A stretch of 15,989 nt of DNA. Source: CAYVBN01 sp964538565 (lineage in GTDB: Bacteria > Pseudomonadota > Alphaproteobacteria > Rhizobiales > Xanthobacteraceae). Positions 7,596 through 13,571 of this stretch are shown piece after piece (position 1 is the first letter of the stretch; the number at the start of each line of letters is the position of its first letter). Below the pieces are notes generated by a model. It worked only from the letters and a program-made list of their open reading frames with translations. It made no database searches and was not told where the DNA came from. A program made the position numbers and the translations under genes. The DNA is taken from contig CAZIGW010000077.1 in assembly GCA_964538565.1 (NCBI GenBank), positions 1-15,989 of the forward strand, given 5' to 3'.

Positions 7596-8090
7596 CTATT
7601 CGACGATCATCAGGGGCTCGCCGAACTCGACGGGCTGGCCGTCCTCGACGAGGATCTGCGTGACGACGCCGGCGCGCGGCGCCGGGATCTGGTTCATCGT
7701 CTTCATGGCCTCGACGATGAGGAGCGTGTCGCCGGCGTTCACGCGCGTGCCGATGTCGACGAACGGCTTGGCGCCGGGCTCCGGCGCCCGGTAGGCGGTG
7801 CCGACCATCGGCGAGGTGACGACGCCCGGATGCTTGAGCGGATCGATCGCCCCCTCCGGCACCGGAACGGCCACGGGCGCGGCGACCGGCATGGCGGCGG
7901 GCGGCGCGGCCGGGCCCACGAACGCCTGCGCGCTCGCCGTGCGGGCGACCCGCAGGCGGACGCCTTCCTGTTCGATCTCGATTTCGGTGAGGGCCGTTTC
8001 TTCGAGCAGTTTGGCAAGCGCGCGGATAAGGTCTTCGGGGATCGCGGACTTGCTCCGCGACTTGAACGGCATCTTGGGAATGCGCGCCAC
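7596..8090 (-). CDS. accB: Biotin carboxyl carrier protein of acetyl-CoA carboxylase
   Basis: Carries biotin between the carboxylase (AccC) and the carboxyltransferase (AccA/AccD). The 164-residue protein has an N-terminal segment with charged helix (about 15-50), a flexible Ala/Pro-rich linker (about 55-85) and a C-terminal biotinyl domain. In the last, EAMKTMNQI places the biotinylated lysine at K130. This has Thr where E. coli has Met in AMKM, a change I recall from alphaproteobacterial proteins. The start is the GTG at 8090: AGGAG lies 8 nt upstream and only 12 nt separate it from the aroQ stop. An ATG six codons later has no ribosome binding site. Confidence 0.96.
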   Translation of the reverse strand: MARIPKMPFKSRSKSAIPEDLIRALAKLLEETALTEIEIEQEGVRLRVARTASAQAFVGPAAPPAAMPVAAPVAVPVPEGAIDPLKHPGVVTSPMVGTAYRAPEPGAKPFVDIGTRVNAGDTLLIVEAMKTMNQIPAPRAGVVTQILVEDGQPVEFGEPLMIVE

Positions 8091-8102
8091 GTCGTCAGCT
8101 CC

Positions 8103-8546
8103 TCACCGTTGGGGCATGGTGGCGAGCCCGGTGATCGCCAGCGCATAGCCGTCGATGCCGAAGCCGCAGATCACCGCCTTGGCTACTTTGGAGACGTAGG
8201 AATCCTGCCGGAAGCTCTCGCGCGCGTGGATGTTGGTGATGTGCACTTCGACGACCGGCAGTTGGCAGGCGAGGATCGCGTCCAGGATGGCGACGGAGGT
8301 CGTCGTGTAGCCGGCCGGATTGAGGACGATGCCGTGCGCCTTCTGGGCGCGCGCCTCCTGGATCCAATCGACGATCTGTCCTTCGTGATTGCTCTGGCGG
8401 AATTCGACGGCGAGGCCATGGCGTTCGGCGGTCGCGCGGCACAGTTTCTCGACGTCCGCCAGGGAGGCGCGGCCATAGGTCTCCGGCTCGCGCGTTCCGA
8501 GCAGATTCAGATTCGGTCCATTGAGGACGTAGATCGTCTTCGGCAT
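8103..8546 (-). CDS. aroQ: Type II 3-dehydroquinate dehydratase
   Basis: Converts 3-dehydroquinate to 3-dehydroshikimate in aromatic amino-acid synthesis. The 147-residue length matches the dodecameric type II family. Visible motifs are VLNGPNLNLLGTREPETYG (with N13, R20 and the catalytic Tyr Y24), QSNHEGQIVDWI, LNPAGYTTTS and VEVHITNIHARESFR (H102, H108, R109). One oddity is Thr at position 83, where well-studied enzymes have His in a YTHTS motif. Translation starts at the ATG at 8546 because the family N-terminus begins there. The frame is open to 8636, but that stretch includes a likely promoter. Linked to accB and accC in the order often seen in alphaproteobacteria. Confidence 0.94.
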   Translation of the reverse strand: MPKTIYVLNGPNLNLLGTREPETYGRASLADVEKLCRATAERHGLAVEFRQSNHEGQIVDWIQEARAQKAHGIVLNPAGYTTTSVAILDAILACQLPVVEVHITNIHARESFRQDSYVSKVAKAVICGFGIDGYALAITGLATMPQR

Positions 8547-8616
8547 GGCCTTGGAGATCCCGTGGCGGCCGGAGACGGGCCACGAAATGATGCCACGGCG
8601 CGATCCGGCGCCCGCG

Positions 8617-8645
8617 TTTATAGGGGGACCGGACACGAAGGGGAA
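8617..8645 (-). promoter_or_regulatory. Candidate promoter for aroQ-accB-accC
   Basis: On the minus strand, TATAAA (8622-8617) matches the -10 consensus in five of six positions. A weak -35, TTCCCC (8645-8640), lies 17 nt upstream. Transcription would start near 8610, giving a leader of about 65 nt. It sits in the 189-nt gap after the DsbA-like gene, which supports a separate transcription unit for aroQ-accBC. Confidence 0.35.
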
Positions 8646-8711
8646 GTCTTTGTCCCCAATCCCCGCTGGGCGCTGCGCGGGTCTCGGATTTCAGCGGGCG
8701 GGACGGGCCGC

Positions 8712-8735
8712 GGCGGACCGGCCGCGCCGGCCGCC
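8712..8735 (-). terminator. Stem-loop abutting the stop of the DsbA-like gene
   Basis: GGCGG (8712-8716) pairs with CCGCC (8731-8735), and CCGG (8718-8721) with CCGG (8727-8730), around a 5-nt loop with one bulged A. It starts directly after the TGA of the thiol oxidoreductase gene. No T-run follows. Confidence 0.35.
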
Positions 8736-9506
8736 TCAGCAGTTGGCCTTGCCGCAGCGCGCGGTGCTGACCTTTTCCTTCAGGGCCGGCAGACCGACGG
8801 CGCCGACCACGACCTGGTCTCCGACCACGTAGCTCGGCGTGCCGTTGAGCCCGAGCGCCTCGGCGAGCTTCATGCTCTCGTCGATCGTCGCATGGACCTC
8901 CGGGCTCGCCATGTCTTTCTGAAGCTGCGTCATGTCGAGACCGACCTCCTTGGCCGCCGCGAGCGCATGCGCCTTGTCGGCGGGACCGCGGCCGCCCAGC
9001 AGCTTCTGGTGGAACTCAAGATATTTCTTGCCGCTCTTGTCCTGCATGCGGACCGCGACGGCGACCTGCGCCGCCTCGACCGACCCTGGTCCGAGCACCG
9101 GAAATTCCTTGAGCACGACCTTGAGCTTGTTGTCCTCCTTCATCAGATCCATGAGGTCGGAGAGGGCCCGCTTGCAGTAGCCGCAGTTGTAGTCGAAGAA
9201 CTCGACCAGCGTGACGTCGCCGTGCGCGTTGCCGACGACCACCTGCCGGCTCGAGTTGAACAGCGCCTGCGAATATTTCTTGACGGCATCTTTCGCCTTC
9301 TCGGCCTCGGCCGCCGTCTGCCGCTTCTCGAGCTCGGCGATCGCCTCCTGCAGCACCTCCGGATGGGCGAGGAGGTAAGACCGTACGATGCTCTCGATCT
9401 CGGTGCGCTGGCTGTCCGAGAAGCCTTGCGCGGACGCGGCGCCAGCCGACAGAACGACGGCCGCGGTCGCCATCGCGGCGGCGAGGGAGCGCAGGTGGAG
9501 ACTCAT
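8736..9506 (-). CDS. DsbA/ScsC-like periplasmic thiol:disulfide oxidoreductase
   Basis: Predicted exported thioredoxin-fold protein that makes or isomerises disulfides in periplasmic proteins. Of its 256 residues, the first 27 form a signal peptide ending ASA-QG. Residues about 29-75 resemble the ScsC/Com1 N-terminal helical segment (IVRSYLLAHPEVLQEAIAELEKRQ), associated with oligomerisation in ScsC. The DsbA domain follows, with the active site FDYNCGYC (CGYC at 108-111) and the cis-proline loop GTPSY (P224). Two further cysteines lie at the extreme C-terminus (CGKANC) and may form an extra disulfide. The ATG at 9506 was chosen over one 12 codons upstream because AAAGGA lies 7 nt before it and the signal peptide starts cleanly. 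It follows the M48 protease gene by 35 nt, so the two are probably co-transcribed for envelope quality control. Confidence 0.93.
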   Translation of the reverse strand: MSLHLRSLAAAMATAAVVLSAGAASAQGFSDSQRTEIESIVRSYLLAHPEVLQEAIAELEKRQTAAEAEKAKDAVKKYSQALFNSSRQVVVGNAHGDVTLVEFFDYNCGYCKRALSDLMDLMKEDNKLKVVLKEFPVLGPGSVEAAQVAVAVRMQDKSGKKYLEFHQKLLGGRGPADKAHALAAAKEVGLDMTQLQKDMASPEVHATIDESMKLAEALGLNGTPSYVVGDQVVVGAVGLPALKEKVSTARCGKANC

Positions 9507-9541
9507 AGCGGGGTCCTTTCGGCTGAAGTGCATCCGTCGCA

Positions 9542-10960
9542 TCAGTGATGGGCCCCGACCGGAGCCTTGAAACTGGAGATATCGTCGGCCTTCACCCAGC
9601 CCGGCGTGCCGACAGCAAAGCGCGTCTTGGCGCGCGTCGCAAGTTGCCGGGCGGTCTTGAAATCGCCGCGCGTGAAGGCGGCCTGGGCCGAGGCAAGGTC
9701 GGCCTGGGCGATGTCGCCCTTTCGCCCGTACGCCATCGCGAGCTGGTCGTAGCCGTCGGGGATCTCCGGGTCGCGCAGGAGCGCGGCGCGCAGATTGGTG
9801 ATCGCCTCCTCGGCGAGGCGGGGATCGTTGGCGGCGATCAGGGCCTGGCCGAGCATCACCTGCATCAGGGTGGGATTGGGCGCGAGCGAAATCGCATGCC
9901 GCAGCGGCGCGATCGCCTCCGCGGGATGGCCGCCTTCGAGCAGCGCCTGACCCTTGAGCTCGTAGAAATAGGGGTTGTGCGGCTGCGCCTGGATCAGGCT
10001 GTCGATCTGCGCGAGCGCGCTGCGCGGATCGCCGTGGCGGTACGTGGTGATGGCGCGCGCATAGCGGGCCGGCAGGCTCGTGTCGCTCGGCGGATAGCGA
10101 CGGTAGACGGCATCGGGCCGGTCGATGAAGCCGTAGAGCTTGGCGCGCATCAGGTCGTGGCGCAGCTGCAGCTCCGACGAATCCTTCTTGTCCCAGTACG
10201 GGCTCTGCTTGCCGATCACCTCGAGCGCCGCGATGCGCTCGGCCGGCATCGGGTGCGATTGGAGATAGGGATCGGCATATTGGGCCTGGAACAGCGCCTG
10301 GTCGGCAAAGCGCTTGAACGTGTCGTACATGCCCTTCGGCGACTGGCCGGTCATGGTCAGGAATTTCACGCCCGCCCGGTCGGCCTGCTCCTCCTGCTGC
10401 CGCTGATAGGCGAGCAGCGAGCGTTGCAGGATGGCCTGCGGTGCCGTGATGGCCGCGGCTCCGACGTTACCGCCCACGTTCGAGCCGGCGCGGGCGCCGG
10501 CCGCCACCGCGCCGATGCCGAGCAGGAGCGCGATGATCGATGCGGTCTGCGCGCTGGCGAGCTCCTGGCGCAGCTTGAGCAGATGGCCGCCGGCGATGTG
10601 GCCGGTTTCGTGCGCGAGCACGCCGATCACCTGGTTGGGCGTTTGCGATTCCATCAGCGCGCCGGCGTTGATGAAGATGCGCTTGCCGTCGACCACGAAG
10701 GCATTGAAGGCGCGGTCGTTGATGATGACGACGCGGACGTTCTGCTGGGCGAGGCCGGCGGCGCGCAGGATCGGCCGCGTGTAGTCGCGCAGGAGCTGCT
10801 CGATCTCGGAGTCGCGGATGACCGGCAGTCCGCGCGCCGGATTTTCCTGCGCGTGCAGCGGACCGCTGGTCGCGAGCAGCGCGCCGGCGGTCAAGAACGC
10901 AATGGCGCGTGATGCTGGCGTCGCGTGACGCTGCCTGATAGGTCTCTCGACTGCGGTCAT
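9542..10960 (-). CDS. bepA: BepA-like M48 metalloprotease with TPR repeats
   Basis: Periplasmic zinc protease/chaperone; in E. coli BepA degrades misassembled outer-membrane proteins such as LptD and BamA partners. The 472-residue product starts with a signal peptide (hydrophobic core about 18-32, cleavage near LHA-QE). It has the zinc motif HETGH at 117-121 and a third ligand E190 in QQEEQADRAG, which keeps the family spacing E-x-x-A-D. A Gly/Ala-rich hydrophobic segment (about 140-165) lies between them. From about 290 to 440 there are TPR-like helical pairs, for example AEAIAPLRHAISLAPNPTL. All catalytic residues are present. The ATG at 10960 lacks a good ribosome binding site, but a promoter candidate lies just upstream. 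The symbol is used in the sense of an orthologue-like family member; loiP-type relatives are an alternative. Confidence 0.9.
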   Translation of the reverse strand: MTAVERPIRQRHATPASRAIAFLTAGALLATSGPLHAQENPARGLPVIRDSEIEQLLRDYTRPILRAAGLAQQNVRVVIINDRAFNAFVVDGKRIFINAGALMESQTPNQVIGVLAHETGHIAGGHLLKLRQELASAQTASIIALLLGIGAVAAGARAGSNVGGNVGAAAITAPQAILQRSLLAYQRQQEEQADRAGVKFLTMTGQSPKGMYDTFKRFADQALFQAQYADPYLQSHPMPAERIAALEVIGKQSPYWDKKDSSELQLRHDLMRAKLYGFIDRPDAVYRRYPPSDTSLPARYARAITTYRHGDPRSALAQIDSLIQAQPHNPYFYELKGQALLEGGHPAEAIAPLRHAISLAPNPTLMQVMLGQALIAANDPRLAEEAITNLRAALLRDPEIPDGYDQLAMAYGRKGDIAQADLASAQAAFTRGDFKTARQLATRAKTRFAVGTPGWVKADDISSFKAPVGAHH

Positions 10961-10993
10961 CGGGAATCGGGTCTTCGGTCGCCCCGGAGGCGC

Positions 10994-11022
10994 AAGCTAG
11001 GGACGCGACCCGGCGCGGTCAA
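10994..11022 (-). promoter_or_regulatory. Candidate sigma70-type promoter for bepA-dsbA
   Basis: On the minus strand, TTGACC (11022-11017) and TAGCTT (10999-10994) are separated by exactly 17 nt. Transcription would begin near 10987, giving a leader of about 26 nt before the bepA ATG. The -35 is near consensus and the -10 is weak, as is common in GC-rich alphaproteobacteria. Confidence 0.4.
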
Positions 11023-11162
11023 CATCCTGGTGTTCACGTCCCGTTGCGAAAAGCAAAGCGCACAAAGCCGAAAAATGCGGCAGCAGGAGGGCGGTTCGGC
11101 GCTCGCGACGGGTCGAATTTACCTCGCAGGAACAGGGTCTTGAGCCACAGGATCGACACAGA

Positions 11163-12345
11163 ATGCTGGACGCGGCCAAGCGCCTGCTGCTGACGCGGCC
11201 CTCCGCCCGCAGCGACGTCCCCCCGTTCATGGCGATGGACGTGGTGGCGGCGGCGGCGCGCATCGAGGAACGGGGCGGGCGCGTGGTCCACATGGAGGTG
11301 GGCCAGCCGGCCGCGCCGGCCCCCTCGACCGCGCTCGCGGCCGCGCGCGCCGCGCTCGGCGGCCGGATCGCCTATACGGAAGCGCTCGGCATCATGCCGC
11401 TGCGCCGGCGCATTGCCGCCTATTACGCCGAGCGCCACAAGGTCGAGGGTCGCGCCCGAACGGATCGTCGTCACCACCGGCTCGTCGATGGGCTTCATGC
11501 TCGCCTTCATGGCGATGTTCGAGCCGGGCGACCGCGTCGCCGTCGCGGTTCCCGGATACCCGCCGTACCGCAACATCCTCAAGGCGCTCGGCTGCGAGCC
11601 GGTGGCGATCGAGACGAACGCCGCGACGCGCTGGGCGGTCACCGGCGAGGCGCTGCTCGCCGCCCACCGAGCGAGCCCGCTCAAGGGCGTGCTCGTCGCC
11701 AGCCCGGCCAATCCGACCGGCACCATGATGAGCGCGCAGGCGCTCGCCGATCTTGTCGCCGCGGCGGAGGAGGCCGGCGTGCGGGTGATCTCCGACGAGA
11801 TCTATCACGGGCTCGACTACGCATTCGCGGCCGAGACCGCCGCGCGCCTGTCGGATCGCGCGGTGATCATCAATTCGTTCTCCAAGTATTTCTGCATGAC
11901 CGGCTGGCGCGTCGGCTGGATGGTGGTGCCCGAGCCGCTGGTGCGGCCGATCGAGCGGCTGCAGCAGAACCTCGCGATCTCGGTGCCGGCCCTCTCGCAG
12001 ATCGCGGCGGCGGCGGCGTTCGACGGCCGCGAAGAGATGGAGGCCGTCCGGCACGGCTACGAAGAGAACCGGCGGCTCTTGATCGAGCGTCTGCCGCGCG
12101 CGGGTCTCGACACGTTCCTGCCGGTCGACGGCGCGTTCTATCTCTATGCCGACGTGTCGCGCTTCACCAACGACAGCCTCGAATTCACGTGGCGCCTGCT
12201 GAACGAGGCGGGCGTCGCGGCGACGCCCGGGGTCGATTTCGATCCGGTCGACGGCCGCCACTTCGTCCGCTTCTGCTACGCGGGATCGCTTGCCGACATG
12301 GGGGAGGCGGTCGAGCGGATCGGCGACTGGCTGAAGCGCGGCTAG
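11163..12345 (+). pseudogene. Class I/II PLP-dependent aminotransferase, interrupted by a +1 frameshift
   Basis: Fold-type I aminotransferase, probably for amino acids (AspC/AraT-like); substrate not readable. The start (MLDAAKRLLLTRPSARSDVPPF) and residues to about E95 are in the frame of the ATG at 11163, which has AGGA 11 nt upstream. From 11449 on, the protein continues in the next frame (VAPERIVVTTGSSMGF). Dropping one G from GGG at 11447-11449 restores a 393-residue protein of normal length. Every later landmark is intact: PGYPPYRN, SPANPTGT, SDEIYHG, the PLP lysine in SFSKYFCMTGWRVGW (codon 11884-11886) and FVRFCYAGS. An otherwise perfect gene suggests a very recent mutation or a base-calling error rather than decay. 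If real, the product would be a 95-residue fragment followed by out-of-frame residues. It is divergent from bepA and convergent with the amidohydrolase. Confidence 0.9.
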
Positions 12346-12355
12346 CGAAACGCGA

Positions 12356-12406
12356 CCGCGACGGTGCTCCGTCGCGGCCGAAACCGCTTCTGGTAGCTCT
12401 AGAAGC
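12356..12406. terminator. Double stem-loop between convergent aminotransferase and amidohydrolase genes
   Basis: CCGCGACGG (12356-12364) pairs perfectly with CCGTCGCGG (12369-12377) across a TGCT loop, 10 nt after the aminotransferase stop. A second stem, GCTTCT (12386-12391) with AGAAGC (12401-12406), contains the amidohydrolase TAG stop. Together they look like terminators for both directions, though neither has a T-run. Confidence 0.45.
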
Positions 12407-13295
12407 CGAACAGGTGGGCGGGGTTGTCGACGAGGATGCGTTTCCTCAGCGAGTCATCCGGCGCGATGACGGCGAGAAGATCGAGGAGATCGCCCTCGTT
12501 GGGCGTGCGGCCCGGCGTGAAGGTGTTGCCGTGCGGCCAGTCGGTGCCCCAGATGACGCGGTCCGGCGCCGCTTGGATCACCGCCTGCGCGAACGGGACC
12601 ATGTCCATGTACGGCAGGCTTCCCTCGACATGCGCCTTCGGCACCGAGGTGATCTTGTCGAAACTGCACAGCTTCACCCAGAAGCGGTCGTCCTCGAGGA
12701 GATCGAGCAGAATCCGGAACGCCGGCTGGTCGAGACCATCCTGGCCGCGCACGCGCGCCATGTGGTCGATGATGGTCGGTGTCGGCAAGGAGCGGATGAA
12801 CGTCTCGTGCTCGACGAACTCCGCAGGGTCGACATGAAGGTCGAGAATCCAGCCGAGCTTCAGCAGGACCGGCAGATGCTCGCTCAGATGCTCCACGCTG
12901 CCGGGCCGGTCCTTCATCAGATGAAAGCGCGCGCCGCGCATCCCGGCTTCGGCCATGGCCTGCAGCGAGGACGCATCGAACGAGGCGTCGATGTTGGCGA
13001 TGCCGCGCGCCGAATCTCCCAGTTTCGCGATCCCGTCCAGAATGACCCGGTTGTCGTAGCCGTGCGCGGTCGGGGTGACGAAGACCACGCGACTCAGCCC
13101 GGTAATCCTCTGCATGTTGCGATAATGTTCGATCGGCGCGGCCGGCGGCGTGTAGCGGCGATTCTCTGCGTAGGGGAAAATGTCCGGCGGCCCGAACAGA
13201 TGGGCGTGCGTGTCGCAGGCGCCGGCCGGAACGCTCCAGTGCGGCGCGCGCGTGTTGGGATCGGGCGGCAAACTGACGGGCAACGCACGCGTCAT
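12399..13295 (-). CDS. Amidohydrolase-2 family protein, LigI/lactonase-like (COG3618)
   Basis: TIM-barrel metal-dependent hydrolase of 298 residues, the family that includes 2-pyrone-4,6-dicarboxylate hydrolase (LigI), sulfomuconolactone hydrolase and sugar-acid lactonases. Seen: the DTHAH metal motif (D28, H30, H32), LDLHVD (H154), IIDHMAR (H178) and GTDWPHG (D252). These match the LigI-type set of catalytic residues and favour lactone hydrolysis over decarboxylation. The ATG at 13295 has GAGG 5 nt upstream; the frame is open for 34 more codons, without a good start. It lies 276 nt downstream of the aldolase/dehydrogenase gene in the same direction, with a microsatellite in the gap. The neighbour suggests sugar-acid or aromatic-acid catabolism, but the substrate is inference only. 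Confidence 0.88.
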   Translation of the reverse strand: MTRALPVSLPPDPNTRAPHWSVPAGACDTHAHLFGPPDIFPYAENRRYTPPAAPIEHYRNMQRITGLSRVVFVTPTAHGYDNRVILDGIAKLGDSARGIANIDASFDASSLQAMAEAGMRGARFHLMKDRPGSVEHLSEHLPVLLKLGWILDLHVDPAEFVEHETFIRSLPTPTIIDHMARVRGQDGLDQPAFRILLDLLEDDRFWVKLCSFDKITSVPKAHVEGSLPYMDMVPFAQAVIQAAPDRVIWGTDWPHGNTFTPGRTPNEGDLLDLLAVIAPDDSLRKRILVDNPAHLFGF

Positions 13296-13486
13296 GCAAA
13301 CCTCGTGCTGAGCAGGTTCGGACACACTAGTGCATTTTCCGGCGATTGGGATACCGGCTCGCCGCGGGCCTTCGAGCAAACCCGCAATCCGGCGCACGAT
13401 GCGATGCTGCCGGGCAGGACGGGATGGTTTCGACCCGCAGTCCGGGCCCGAGCCGCGGCGGTTCGTCGGTGCTGGTGTGGCGGGGC

Positions 13487-13522
13487 GTGAAGTGAAGTGA
13501 AGTGAAGTGAAGTGAAGTGAAG
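13487..13522. repeat. Pentanucleotide microsatellite, seven GTGAA copies
   Basis: Seven perfect tandem copies of GTGAA (13487-13521) followed by one more G. On the minus strand it reads as repeated TTCAC. It lies about 50 nt after the stop of the aldolase/dehydrogenase gene and about 190 nt before the amidohydrolase start, outside both coding regions. Its AT-rich, monotonous sequence stands out in this GC-rich region. Confidence 0.95.
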
Positions 13523-13549
13523 CTGACCTTGGGATGATTCGCGCGAGAG

Positions 13550-13570
13550 CCGCGGCCTTTGTGGCTGCGG
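13550..13570 (-). terminator. Stem-loop just after the aldolase/dehydrogenase stop
   Basis: CCGCGGCC (13550-13557) and GGCTGCGG (13563-13570) form an 8-bp stem with one mismatch around a 5-nt loop, one base past the TGA in the minus direction. No T-run follows; the microsatellite begins about 30 nt further on. Confidence 0.3.
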
Positions 13571-13571
13571 G

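Noticed and set aside
9545..10912. Plus-strand 455-codon frame opposite the M48 protease
   Set aside because: Antisense shadow of bepA with no recognisable family.
9542..10960. Loss of the third zinc ligand in BepA because the motif reads EEQAD and not EQEAD
   Set aside because: Aligned by the invariant Ala-Asp, the ligand position (four before Asp) is still Glu (E190), so the site is intact.
11440..11455. Programmed ribosomal frameshift in the aminotransferase
   Set aside because: No slippery heptamer, stimulatory structure or internal Shine-Dalgarno is evident, and this enzyme family is not known for recoding.
11163..13490. Plus-strand open frame of 775 codons starting as the aminotransferase
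   Set aside because: Only its first 95 codons are meaningful; after the frameshift it runs out of frame and then antisense to the amidohydrolase.
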